DNA of 26,485 bases, taken from NCBI GenBank assembly GCA_002438565.1, contig DJPN01000013.1, positions 1 through 26,485 on the forward strand, written 5' to 3'. Under the pieces are notes generated by a model, which searched no databases, was not told the DNA's origin, and saw only the letters and a program-made list of their open reading frames with translations. Positions within the stretch are counted from its first letter, which is position 1; every line of letters starts with the position of its first letter. A program made the translations under genes and the position numbers. This DNA is from Alphaproteobacteria bacterium UBA6411 (GTDB taxonomy: Bacteria; Pseudomonadota; Alphaproteobacteria; CAAGCB01; CAG-977). Of the stretch, positions 1 through 6,832 are shown piece by piece.

Positions 1-306
1 TTTACGCGGGGGTCTCTTTTTTTTATCAGGGGCAAACGCAATTTTTCCATTTTTTCCGCGTTTTTCCGAATCAAACGACTCGGCGGAAAATATAAATATA
101 TCGGATTCGTCAGGTGATTTTTTCCCAAATTTCCCGTTTTTCCCATGTGCCGGATTCGCAAAAGAGGCGGTTTGAGATACTTTTTTTATCGATTTTTTAT
201 GCCTAAAAAATTTTTTTGTTAGAAAAGTGTTAGAAAAAATGTTTTTTCGACCTACGCCGTTTTGCGCCGGATACGAAAAAACCCGCAGAATTCTGCGGGT
301 TTTATT
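1..306. other. Non-coding AT-rich stretch left of tRNA-Arg
   Basis: No gene here is convincing. The plus strand is rich in T runs broken by CC, and the words CGGATTCG and CGGATACG recur. On the minus strand a frame starting with ATG at 50 runs off the window edge (MEKLRLPLIKKRDPRV), and the same frame is open back to an ATG at 146. This could be the first codons of a leftward gene, but there is no strong ribosome binding site and the piece is too short to judge. The right part, 275-300, is the terminator of the tRNA. Confidence 0.5.
275..303 (-). terminator. Intrinsic terminator of tRNA-Arg
   Basis: ACCCGCAGAATTCTGCGGGT (281-300) is a perfect palindrome that can fold into a stem with an AATT loop. 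On the minus strand it is followed by a run of T (the A run at 275-280 on the plus strand), so it fits termination of the leftward tRNA transcript, whose CCA end is only about 7 bases away. The plus strand also has T-rich sequence after it, so it may work both ways. Confidence 0.85.
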
Positions 307-383
307 TGGCGCGCCCAGGAGAATTCGAATCCCCAGCCTTCTGATCCGTAGTCAGATGCTCTATCCAGTTGAGCTATGGGCGC
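307..383 (-). tRNA. tRNA-Arg (anticodon ACG)
   Basis: Read on the minus strand this folds into a complete cloverleaf. The 7-bp acceptor stem is GCGCCCA/TGGGCGC, followed by a G discriminator and an encoded CCA. The anticodon stem TCTGA/TCAGA encloses the loop CTACGGA, giving anticodon ACG. The T arm carries TTCGAAT. The ACG anticodon reads CGN arginine codons after A34-to-I editing by TadA. The length is 77 bases including CCA. Confidence 0.95.
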
Positions 384-396
384 TTAAGCAAGAATG

Positions 397-425
397 TATA
401 TACGCCAACAAAAGTCGGGATGCAA
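397..425 (-). promoter_or_regulatory. Sigma-70-type promoter for tRNA-Arg
   Basis: On the minus strand TTGCAT (420-425) and TATATA (397-402) are separated by 17 bases. The -10 box ends about 13 bases before the mature 5' end of the tRNA, as expected for a tRNA promoter with a short leader. Confidence 0.65.
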
Positions 426-464
426 GACTTTTTTTTAAAAAATTTGCATTTTTAATAAAAATCC

Positions 465-492
465 TTGCAAAAGGGCTGAATGTCGGTACATT
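465..492 (+). promoter_or_regulatory. Likely promoter of the lipoprotein gene
   Basis: TTGCAA (465-470) and TACATT (487-492) are spaced by 16 bases and preceded by an A/T-rich stretch (430-462) that could act as an UP element. It lies back to back with the leftward tRNA promoter and about 80 bases before the chosen start codon at 575. Confidence 0.5.
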
Positions 493-574
493 CTAAGCTG
501 TGCGCTTGTGCAAAGTGCGGATTTGGAAGGTTGAACGGTTTTTCTTTTTTTTGATGGTAAGGTGTTTGAAAGCC

Positions 575-1729
575 ATGATTGATTTAAAAAGATTTTCTTT
601 GTTGGTCGCTTTGTTGCCCGCTTTCGGCTGTGCGACCGGTTCCGATAAAACGGCCGCGGATGATTATTATGCCGACGATTACGCGCTGGCGGCGCCCGCC
701 GAACGCGCAGCGGCTCCTGTTGAGCGCGCTAAAACCGGTGCGGACAAACCCGCGCCTGCCGCCGAGATGTCTAACGATGCTGCGGATCGTTTCAATTATG
801 CGTCAACGGAACAAAAAACATCCGCCGTCAGCGAAACGGTTTCCAAAGTCGAAAGCAGCGTCGCCGAGCTGAACCAAGTGTTGCGCCAACACAAGGAAAC
901 ATTTAAAAATTTAAAAGCGCAAAGTGCTGAAAAAGCTGCCAAATACTATGAAATCGTCGCGCATATCAATGCCCGCCTGCAAATCGGGACGACGCCTGCC
1001 AATCCCGAATTGACGGAAATGTGGAAACAGGCGTCCGCCGCGTTGACGGAAATGGGCGACAAAGTGCAGGAAATGAAGATTTTGAGCGGCGAAGTCAATA
1101 AACAAAACGCTCAAATCAACGCGTTGCTGGGAAATATCGCCAAAACGTTTTCCGTTCCGGGGGCTTTGGAGTCCGATCATGAACGCTTGAAAGATTTGGA
1201 AGACGAAACGAATCAGACGCTGATCGCCCAAAAACGGTTGACTTCCGAATTGTCCGCGCAGGTTGATCGTCAAATGCAGGCCTTTAAAAACGAAAGCGCG
1301 CTGGTTGCCGCGTTGGCAAACGGGGTTCGCGCCGGCAAGCCGTACGGGGCTGAAGTAGCCGCTCCCGTTTCTTTGAATTCGCCCGCTTCGCTGCAAATGT
1401 CCGCAGAGGATGAGGACAATGATGTGCCGAATGCCAAAATCGACGGGCGCCGTCCGTTGATGACGATTCGCTTCGATCGTGCAAATGTCGCGTACGAACA
1501 GCCGCTGTACCGTGCCGTCAAAGCCGCTTTGGATAAACGTCCGAATACGGATTTTGAACTGGTTGCCGTGTCTTCCGCCAAAAAAGGAAACGCCGCCGAC
1601 GCTTTGAAAAAGGCTGATGCCGTCCGCGACACGCTGCTGGCGATGGGATTGCCCGAAGACCGCGTTTATGTTTCCAAAACGGCGGATATGAAGACAAAAA
1701 CGGAGGAAGTTCGTCTGTTTTTGAGATAA
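575..1729 (+). CDS. Coiled-coil lipoprotein with degenerate OmpA-like C-terminus
   Basis: A 384-residue secreted protein. The ATG at 575 is preferred over upstream in-frame starts (500, 554) because it begins directly with a lipoprotein signal (MIDLKRFSLLVALLPAFGC, Cys19) and has AAGGTG upstream. The lipobox AFGC is imperfect. Residues about 25-80 are Ala/Pro/Asp-rich and low complexity. Residues about 85-230 are rich in Lys, Glu, Gln and Leu and probably form coiled coils. The last 95 residues (from TIRFDRANVAYEQPLY to EVRLFLR) resemble an OmpA-like peptidoglycan-binding domain, with the usual LSxxRA segment reduced to LKKADAV. By inference it sits in the outer membrane or periplasm and may contact peptidoglycan. 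It is a single-gene transcript, with its own promoter and terminator. From memory, similar proteins occur in Rhodospirillales as hypothetical proteins. Confidence 0.75.
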   Translation: MIDLKRFSLLVALLPAFGCATGSDKTAADDYYADDYALAAPAERAAAPVERAKTGADKPAPAAEMSNDAADRFNYASTEQKTSAVSETVSKVESSVAELNQVLRQHKETFKNLKAQSAEKAAKYYEIVAHINARLQIGTTPANPELTEMWKQASAALTEMGDKVQEMKILSGEVNKQNAQINALLGNIAKTFSVPGALESDHERLKDLEDETNQTLIAQKRLTSELSAQVDRQMQAFKNESALVAALANGVRAGKPYGAEVAAPVSLNSPASLQMSAEDEDNDVPNAKIDGRRPLMTIRFDRANVAYEQPLYRAVKAALDKRPNTDFELVAVSSAKKGNAADALKKADAVRDTLLAMGLPEDRVYVSKTADMKTKTEEVRLFLR

Positions 1730-1735
1730 TCAACG

Positions 1736-1769
1736 ATTCCGAAAGGGTTTCCCTTTCGGAATTCTTTTT
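1736..1769 (+). terminator. Intrinsic terminator after the lipoprotein gene
   Basis: A 12-bp perfect stem (ATTCCGAAAGGG, 1736-1747, with CCCTTTCGGAAT, 1751-1762) and a TTT loop are followed by TCTTTTTC. It lies 6 bases after the stop codon and just before the ribosome binding site of the next gene. Confidence 0.85.
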
Positions 1770-1783
1770 CTAAAGGATTTGTT

Positions 1784-3082
1784 TTGGCTGGAACGACGAT
1801 AGCGGCGGAAGCCGAGTCTGCTTTTTTAAATATGCTGAACCGTTTGAACGGTTCCAGGCAGAATGTCGTGGTGCTGTATTTAAAGCTGTCCGCTTTGTCG
1901 CCCGCCAACAAAACGCCCCAAAAAATCAAACAAGTCGCCGAACGAATCAAAGAAGAGGCCGCCCGATTAGGGCAGGCCGCCGTTTTTATTCTGTCGAACC
2001 AAGATGTTGCGGCGATTATTCGCAACATATTGCCGGAAACGCTGGATGATTTGACGCGCCAAGTGCGGCAGTTTTTTCACGGCGACCGCGCTTTGTATGA
2101 TTCCAGCATCGATTTGATTCGGCGTTATTATTTGGAACAGGACTACGCCGCGATAAAATCTTTGGCGGAACAGCGCGAAGCGGATGTCCGCCGTCGGGAA
2201 AAAACGGCGCCGACGGCGAAAGTCGTGTCTTTGGCTCCCGAGCATTTGGATGCTATTTTACGCAATATTCAAGGCTTTAATATTTTGCGTTTGATTCGCA
2301 GGCAAGAAGCGGTTCATTTGGGAATGAACGGAGAATTCACGGGGCTGTTTTTGGAATATTTCACATCCATGGCGGATTTGAAAAAAGCCATCGCTCCTGA
2401 TGTTGATGTTTTGTCAAATCGCTGGCTTTTTCAGTATTTAAGCGAAACTTTGGACGAACGCATGCTGGGCATCAGCCAGGATTTGTTCGACCATACGACC
2501 AAGAAAATTTCTTTGAATCTGAACATATCGACTCTGTTTACGCCGATGTTTGAGGATTTTCTGGACACTATGCCGGAAAATCTGAAAATGGTCGTCGAAG
2601 TGCGTTTGATGGATGTAATACAAAATCCGGAACATTTCAAAACGGCGCGGGATTTGCTGCATGAAACGGGTAACGAAATTTTAATCGACGGACTGACGCC
2701 GATTGCTTTCGATTTTGTGGATTTTAACCTGTTCGAGCCGGATTTTTTGAAACTGAACTGGCCTTTCAACGGGTTGAGCGGCGATGACGAGGCGGCGTTG
2801 GAAAAAATGGCAAAATCGTTTGATGCCGGCAAAGTGATTTTGATGCGTGTTGAAGACGAGGAATCCCTTAAATGGGGATTGTCGCACGGCATAACAAAGT
2901 TTCAAGGTTACTTTATCGATTCCCTGTCGGCGGCGGTTTGCCGCAACGGATGCCGTTTTCATGAAGATTGTTCGCTGACGCAATGCGTCGCCTGCAAAGC
3001 CCGCATTGCAGGGGCTGTGCGGGCAAAATGCCGCAACCCTTTGCGAATCGACCGTTCTTTTGAAGACAATTTGAGGGAATGA
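1784..3082 (+). CDS. Degenerate EAL-domain protein with Cys-rich tail (first of two paralogues)
   Basis: 432 residues, starting at TTG with AAGGA (1773-1777) at good distance. No early ATG has a better site. The C-terminal half follows the EAL phosphodiesterase fold in outline: SLNLNISTLFTPMF for the N-S strand, VVEVRLMDV for the lEiTE strand, ILIDGLTPIAFDFVDF where LDDFGTG would be, DFLKLNW for lKID, and FQGYFID for QGY. The second Asp and several metal ligands are missing, so cyclic-di-GMP hydrolysis is unlikely and a binding or scaffold role is an inference. Residues 386-416 carry C386, C390, C396, C401, C404, C416 plus H393, which could bind zinc. The N-terminal half has no recognised domain. 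The stop overlaps the ATG of the next gene by 4 bp. Confidence 0.7.
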   Translation: MAGTTIAAEAESAFLNMLNRLNGSRQNVVVLYLKLSALSPANKTPQKIKQVAERIKEEAARLGQAAVFILSNQDVAAIIRNILPETLDDLTRQVRQFFHGDRALYDSSIDLIRRYYLEQDYAAIKSLAEQREADVRRREKTAPTAKVVSLAPEHLDAILRNIQGFNILRLIRRQEAVHLGMNGEFTGLFLEYFTSMADLKKAIAPDVDVLSNRWLFQYLSETLDERMLGISQDLFDHTTKKISLNLNISTLFTPMFEDFLDTMPENLKMVVEVRLMDVIQNPEHFKTARDLLHETGNEILIDGLTPIAFDFVDFNLFEPDFLKLNWPFNGLSGDDEAALEKMAKSFDAGKVILMRVEDEESLKWGLSHGITKFQGYFIDSLSAAVCRNGCRFHEDCSLTQCVACKARIAGAVRAKCRNPLRIDRSFEDNLRE

Positions 3083-4287
3083 CGATGATTGCTCAGGAAG
3101 AACAATTTCGCCTTTATTTGCTTGCGCCCTTGAAAGCGGGGATTCCGCTGACGGTTTTGCAGGTAAAGCTGTCCGTGCTGGACGAACGGTCGAAAACGGA
3201 TTCCACGCTGGCGACCGTGATTAGGAATTTCAACGAAGCATTGCATCTTGACGGCAAAGCATTCGGTTTCCGCAACGACGACATATTCATCGTCTATTCG
3301 GACAAGGTCAACGACAATCAAATCAAGGCGCTGTTGATTAAAAACGAATTGTATTTTTCGGCGGACGCCAAAATCAAGACCATTGACGCGATGAACCGCG
3401 TGTTTAAACTGCCCGAGGACAAAGACGCGCTGAATTATGAAACGTCGCGGATCGAATCCGCGCCCGCCGCCAGACAGGAAACGGCAGCAGGCCAAACACC
3501 GGTTCGCAGGCGGTTTGTTTTGCCGCCCGCGTCGGAACAAAACAAAAGCAAACTGACGCCCGCCGAACTGGCGCGAATTACCAAGGCGTTGGCGAATACG
3601 GATTTTTCCAATATGATTCGCCGCCAATTCGTTTGCGTCGTTTTGGAAAATATCGCACCGTCCCCGATGTTTGAAGAAGTGTTTGTTTCGATTGCCGATT
3701 TGGGGGAAACGATTATGCCGAACGTGTCGCTGACGGCGACGCCGTGGCTGTTTCAAGATTTGACCGAAACGTTGGACAAGCGCGTTTTGACAACGGTTTC
3801 GCGCCATGACGACGGAGCGTTTTACCGCGATTTTTCGCTGAATTTAAACGTGTCGTCGATTCTGTCTGACGATTTCAAGTCCTTTGACGAAGGAATCCGT
3901 GAAAATATGAAAGCTTCCATTGTTCTGGAACTTCAGCCGACGGATATTTTCAGCGATTTTTCCATGTACGTTACGGCGCGCGATTTCGCTCGGAAATTGG
4001 GGTACAAGATTTGCATCGACGGGGTGAACGTGCGGAATCTGCCGTACATCGACCGTGAAAAACTGGGCGCCGATTTTGTCAAGCTGATGTGGCAGCCCGA
4101 TTTGCCGGATGTTTTGTCGCAAAACGAATCGTTGAAAGAAAAACTGTCGGCCATCGGATCAAACCGCACGATTTTATGCCGAGTCGATGACGAGAAAGCG
4201 TTGAATTTCGCCAAAGAGCTGAATATTACTTTGCTGCAGGGGCATTACATCCAGCATTTGCTGAACAATGCGCCGCGCCGCGTTTAA
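3079..4287 (+). CDS. Degenerate EAL-domain protein (second paralogue)
   Basis: 402 residues, starting at an ATG in the ATGA overlap with the preceding gene and preceded by GAGGGA. A second ATG at 3085 is possible. The C-terminal 230 residues parallel the upstream paralogue: DFSLNLNVSSILSDDF, IVLELQPTDIF, ICIDGVNVRNLPYIDREKLGADFVKLMW and LLQGHYIQ. As there, the Asp-Asp metal pair of active EAL domains is not intact, so it is probably a non-catalytic EAL protein. Residues about 115-160 form a Pro/Ala/Gln-rich linker. Unlike the first paralogue it has no cysteine cluster and ends soon after the QGH motif. The tight overlap suggests translational coupling and possibly a heteromeric pair; that is inference. 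Confidence 0.7.
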   Translation: MTMIAQEEQFRLYLLAPLKAGIPLTVLQVKLSVLDERSKTDSTLATVIRNFNEALHLDGKAFGFRNDDIFIVYSDKVNDNQIKALLIKNELYFSADAKIKTIDAMNRVFKLPEDKDALNYETSRIESAPAARQETAAGQTPVRRRFVLPPASEQNKSKLTPAELARITKALANTDFSNMIRRQFVCVVLENIAPSPMFEEVFVSIADLGETIMPNVSLTATPWLFQDLTETLDKRVLTTVSRHDDGAFYRDFSLNLNVSSILSDDFKSFDEGIRENMKASIVLELQPTDIFSDFSMYVTARDFARKLGYKICIDGVNVRNLPYIDREKLGADFVKLMWQPDLPDVLSQNESLKEKLSAIGSNRTILCRVDDEKALNFAKELNITLLQGHYIQHLLNNAPRRV

Positions 4288-4299
4288 CGGAGAGCTGCC

Positions 4300-5028
4300 A
4301 TGGAATACCGGATTTTCGGCGATGATATGCAATATGCCGATTTCACCCTGCAATCGGGCGAATCCGTTTTCGGCGAACCCGGCGCGATGATGTGCAAAGA
4401 CGCGGGCGTCCGCATGGAAGCGATTCTCGGCACGGGAAAGCAAGGCTTTTTCAAAAAACTGTTCGGTGCGGGCAAGCGTGTTCTGACGGGTGAAAACATG
4501 TTTTTGACGGGGTTTGAAAATGTGACGGCTGTTCCTCAACATGTTGCTTTTTCCGCGCCGTTCCCCGGAAAAGTGGCGCCGTTGGATTTGACGCGGCTGG
4601 GCGGTGAAATCGTTTGCCAAAAAGACAGCTTTTTGTGTGCGGCCGGTGAAATTGACATCGGGGTGTATTTTCAAAAGAAAGTGCTGACCGCTTTGTTCGG
4701 AGGCGCGGGATTCGTCATGCAGCGCCTGCACGGCGGCGGAGTCGTTTTTGTCAATGCAGGCGGTACGGTCAAGGAAATCGATTTGCGCCCGATGCAGAAA
4801 ATTCAAGCGGACGCCGGATGTTTGGTCGGTTTTCAGCCGTCAGTCGGTTTTGAAATCGTCGGGGCGGGGAACTTGAAAACGCAAATTCTGGGCGGCGAAG
4901 GGCTGTTTTTGGCAAACTTGACGGGGCCGGGGAAAGTATGGCTGCAGTCGTTGCCGTTTTCGCGTTTGGCGGCGCGATTTTTGCGCACGCCCGCCTTTCA
5001 AAAGCGGATTCAAGGCGCGCGGGCTTGA
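4300..5028 (+). CDS. AIM24 family protein (TIGR00266/DUF124)
   Basis: 242 residues with CGGAGAG before the ATG and only 12 bases after the EAL-like gene, so probably in the same operon. The sequence shows the family hallmarks: an opening short strand, then GESVFGEPGAMMCKDAGVRM, a Gly-rich middle (LFGGAGFVMQRLHGGGVVFV) and GEIDIG/GCLVGF strands. The length matches the family, which is a predicted beta-sandwich tandem repeat with no signal peptide. The biochemical function is unknown; a yeast relative acts at the mitochondrial inner membrane. Nothing here reveals a substrate. Confidence 0.85.
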   Translation: MEYRIFGDDMQYADFTLQSGESVFGEPGAMMCKDAGVRMEAILGTGKQGFFKKLFGAGKRVLTGENMFLTGFENVTAVPQHVAFSAPFPGKVAPLDLTRLGGEIVCQKDSFLCAAGEIDIGVYFQKKVLTALFGGAGFVMQRLHGGGVVFVNAGGTVKEIDLRPMQKIQADAGCLVGFQPSVGFEIVGAGNLKTQILGGEGLFLANLTGPGKVWLQSLPFSRLAARFLRTPAFQKRIQGARA

Positions 5029-5055
5029 ATTTTTGCAAAAAATGCAAATATAGGC

Positions 5056-5085
5056 TTGACAAATCGCTGAATATCTGGCTATAAA
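5056..5085 (+). promoter_or_regulatory. Strong sigma-70 promoter of the rplU operon
   Basis: TTGACA (5056-5061), an 18-base spacer and TATAAA (5080-5085) closely match the housekeeping consensus. An A/T-rich stretch with the inverted repeat TTTGCA/TGCAAA (5032-5048) lies directly upstream. Transcription would start near 5092, giving a leader of about 50 bases. Confidence 0.8.
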
Positions 5086-5098
5086 AGGCATCCTTTGT

Positions 5099-5112
5099 AG
5101 GCGGAAACGCCT
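5099..5112 (+). promoter_or_regulatory. GNRA-capped hairpin in the rplU leader
   Basis: AGGCG-GAAA-CGCCT forms a perfect 5-bp stem with a GAAA tetraloop, starting about 8 bases after the predicted transcription start. Such a hairpin may stabilise the mRNA or be part of an L21 autoregulatory site. Its role is inferred from position only. Confidence 0.4.
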
Positions 5113-5141
5113 TTAGTTATAGATTTGGAATGGTGGATAAA

Positions 5142-5441
5142 ATGTTCGCAGTTATTAAGACAGGCGGCAAGCAGTACAAAGTCGCAAAAGACGACACGAT
5201 TGTTGTTGAGAAACTCAACGCGGAAATCGGTTCTACTGTGACATTTGACAATGTGCTTGCCCTCGACGAAAAAATCGGAACGCCGACGATTGCCGGTGCC
5301 AAAGTTTCCGCGAAGGTCATCAAGCAGACCCGCGACGACACGGTTATCGTTTTCAAAAAGAAACGCCGTCAGGGTTATCGCCGTAAAAACGGTCATCGTC
5401 AGTATATCTCGATTGTCAAGATTACCGACATCGCTGAATAA
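5142..5441 (+). CDS. rplU: 50S ribosomal protein L21
   Basis: 99 residues, the normal length. The ATG at 5142 (MFAVIKTGGKQYKV) is preferred over the in-frame ATG at 5130 because GGTGGA lies at proper distance and bacterial L21 proteins begin this way. Conserved features include TGGKQY near the N-terminus and the basic KKRRQGYRRKNGHRQ segment that contacts 23S rRNA. L21 is an early-assembling protein of the large subunit. It is the first gene of the operon driven by the promoter at 5056 and is followed by rpmA, the usual arrangement. Confidence 0.97.
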   Translation: MFAVIKTGGKQYKVAKDDTIVVEKLNAEIGSTVTFDNVLALDEKIGTPTIAGAKVSAKVIKQTRDDTVIVFKKKRRQGYRRKNGHRQYISIVKITDIAE

Positions 5442-5459
5442 GAAAAGGGAGAGTATTCC

Positions 5460-5711
5460 ATGGCACACAAGAAAGCAGGCGGTAGCACCAGAAACGGACG
5501 CGACTCCGAAGGGCGTCGTCTGGGTTTGAAAAAATCCGGCGGTCAGGCTGTTATCCCGGGAAACATCATTGTTCGCCAGCGCGGCACGAAATACCGCACG
5601 GGTGAAAACGTCGGCTTGGGTCGCGATCACACGATTTTTGCGACTGCCGAAGGCCGTGTCGAATTCACGCGCAAAGCGGGCGACAGAGTTTATGTTTCCG
5701 TCGTGAAGTAA
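5460..5711 (+). CDS. rpmA: 50S ribosomal protein L27
   Basis: 83 residues, beginning MAHKKAGGSTRNGRDSEG. The N-terminal tail reaches the peptidyl transferase centre in bacterial ribosomes. There is no cleavable N-terminal extension of the Firmicutes kind, so the mature tail starts at residue 2. GGGAGAG stands 8 bases before the ATG. Conserved GQ/VIPGNIIVRQRGTKY and the C-terminal GDRVYVSV strand are intact. It lies 18 bases after rplU. Confidence 0.97.
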   Translation: MAHKKAGGSTRNGRDSEGRRLGLKKSGGQAVIPGNIIVRQRGTKYRTGENVGLGRDHTIFATAEGRVEFTRKAGDRVYVSVVK

Positions 5712-5735
5712 GCTTTTCCAAAAGGCTTTTATTTC

Positions 5736-5768
5736 AAAGGGGAGTGGTCTATTCACCATTCCCCTTTT
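5736..5768 (+). terminator. Stem-loop between rpmA and obgE (attenuator or terminator)
   Basis: A 13-bp stem with one G-T pair (5736-5748 with 5755-5767) and a 6-base loop is followed by TGTCG. The stem is strong but the T tract is short, so partial termination or mRNA end-protection is more likely than full termination. It would let the ribosomal protein genes be expressed more highly than obgE and the enzymes downstream. Confidence 0.55.
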
Positions 5769-5791
5769 GTCGTACAAAAGAGGGGACTTTC

Positions 5792-6832
5792 ATGAAATTC
5801 CTTGACCAAGCGAAAATTTATCTGAAATCGGGCGACGGCGGCAACGGATGCTGTGCTTTCCGGCGCGAAAAGTATATTGAATTCGGCGGTCCGAACGGCG
5901 GCAACGGCGGGCGCGGCGGCGACGTCATTTTTGAAGCCGTGCCGAATCTGAACACGCTGATTGATTTTCGCTATCGCCAGCATTTCAAAGCCGAACGCGG
6001 TCATCACGGCGAAGGCAGCGACTGCACGGGCGCGAAAGGGCAGAATTTGATTATCAAAGTTCCCGTCGGCACGGAAATCGTCGCCGAGGACGGGGAAACA
6101 ATCATCAAAGACATGATGATTCCCTATGAACGTTTCACGATTGCCAAGGGCGGCGACGGCGGATTCGGCAACGCGGCGTACAAAACGTCGACGAATCAGG
6201 CGCCCCGCCGCGCAGACCCCGGTTGGCCGGGGGAGGAAATGTGGGTCTGGCTGCGGCTGAAAATGATTGCCGATGTCGGACTTGTCGGCTTTCCGAATGC
6301 GGGAAAATCGACGTTTTTGGCTGCTGTCAGCGGGGCAAAGCCCAAAATTGCGGACTATCCGTTTACGACGTTGCATCCGAATTTGGGCATTGCGCGAATC
6401 GACGACGACGAAATGCTGATTGCCGACATTCCGGGGCTGATTGAGGGCGCGCACGAAGGCGTCGGCTTGGGCGACCGTTTCCTGCGTCACGTTGAACGCT
6501 GCGCCGTGTTGTTGCACTTGGTCGACGGGACGGAGGAAGACGTTGCGGGGCGCTACAAGGCGATTCGCAAGGAACTGAAGCTTTATTCCAAAACCCTTGC
6601 CGCCAAGCATGAAATCGTCGTTTTGAACAAAGTCGACGCTTTGCTGCCCGAGGAAGTCGAAGAAAAGGCGAAAGCTTTGCAAAAAGCCGCCCGCCGCAAG
6701 CCTTTGCTGATGTCGGGCGTGGCGCGCACGGGAACAAAGGAAGTGTTGCGCAAACTGCTGCCGTATGTTTTGGGTTTGCGTCAACAGCGCGACGAATCGG
6801 CGATAAAGGGCTTTGATGACAATGACGAATAA
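5792..6832 (+). CDS. obgE: Ribosome-assembly GTPase ObgE (CgtA)
   Basis: 346 residues. The ATG at 5792 (MKFLDQAKIYLKSGDGGNG) has GAGGGG upstream; an in-frame start at 5744 would lie inside the hairpin and is rejected. The glycine-rich Obg fold occupies residues 1-158, with GGPNGGNGGRGGD visible. The GTPase domain carries the P-loop GFPNAGKST from about residue 166, the switch II motif DIPGLIEGA from 212 and NKVD at 279. The long acidic C-terminal extension of some Obg proteins is absent, as is usual in Alphaproteobacteria. Obg proteins bind the 50S subunit during maturation and link it to nutrient state. The end of the gene overlaps proB. Confidence 0.96.
   Translation: MKFLDQAKIYLKSGDGGNGCCAFRREKYIEFGGPNGGNGGRGGDVIFEAVPNLNTLIDFRYRQHFKAERGHHGEGSDCTGAKGQNLIIKVPVGTEIVAEDGETIIKDMMIPYERFTIAKGGDGGFGNAAYKTSTNQAPRRADPGWPGEEMWVWLRLKMIADVGLVGFPNAGKSTFLAAVSGAKPKIADYPFTTLHPNLGIARIDDDEMLIADIPGLIEGAHEGVGLGDRFLRHVERCAVLLHLVDGTEEDVAGRYKAIRKELKLYSKTLAAKHEIVVLNKVDALLPEEVEEKAKALQKAARRKPLLMSGVARTGTKEVLRKLLPYVLGLRQQRDESAIKGFDDNDE

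Noticed and set aside
1..146. Minus-strand frame starting at 146 or 50 as a real gene start
   Set aside because: Too short within the window, with weak ribosome binding signals; noted only in the intergenic entry.
227..496. 89-codon plus-strand open frame across the tRNA-Arg
   Set aside because: It crosses the tRNA and its terminator on the opposite strand and has no ribosome binding site.
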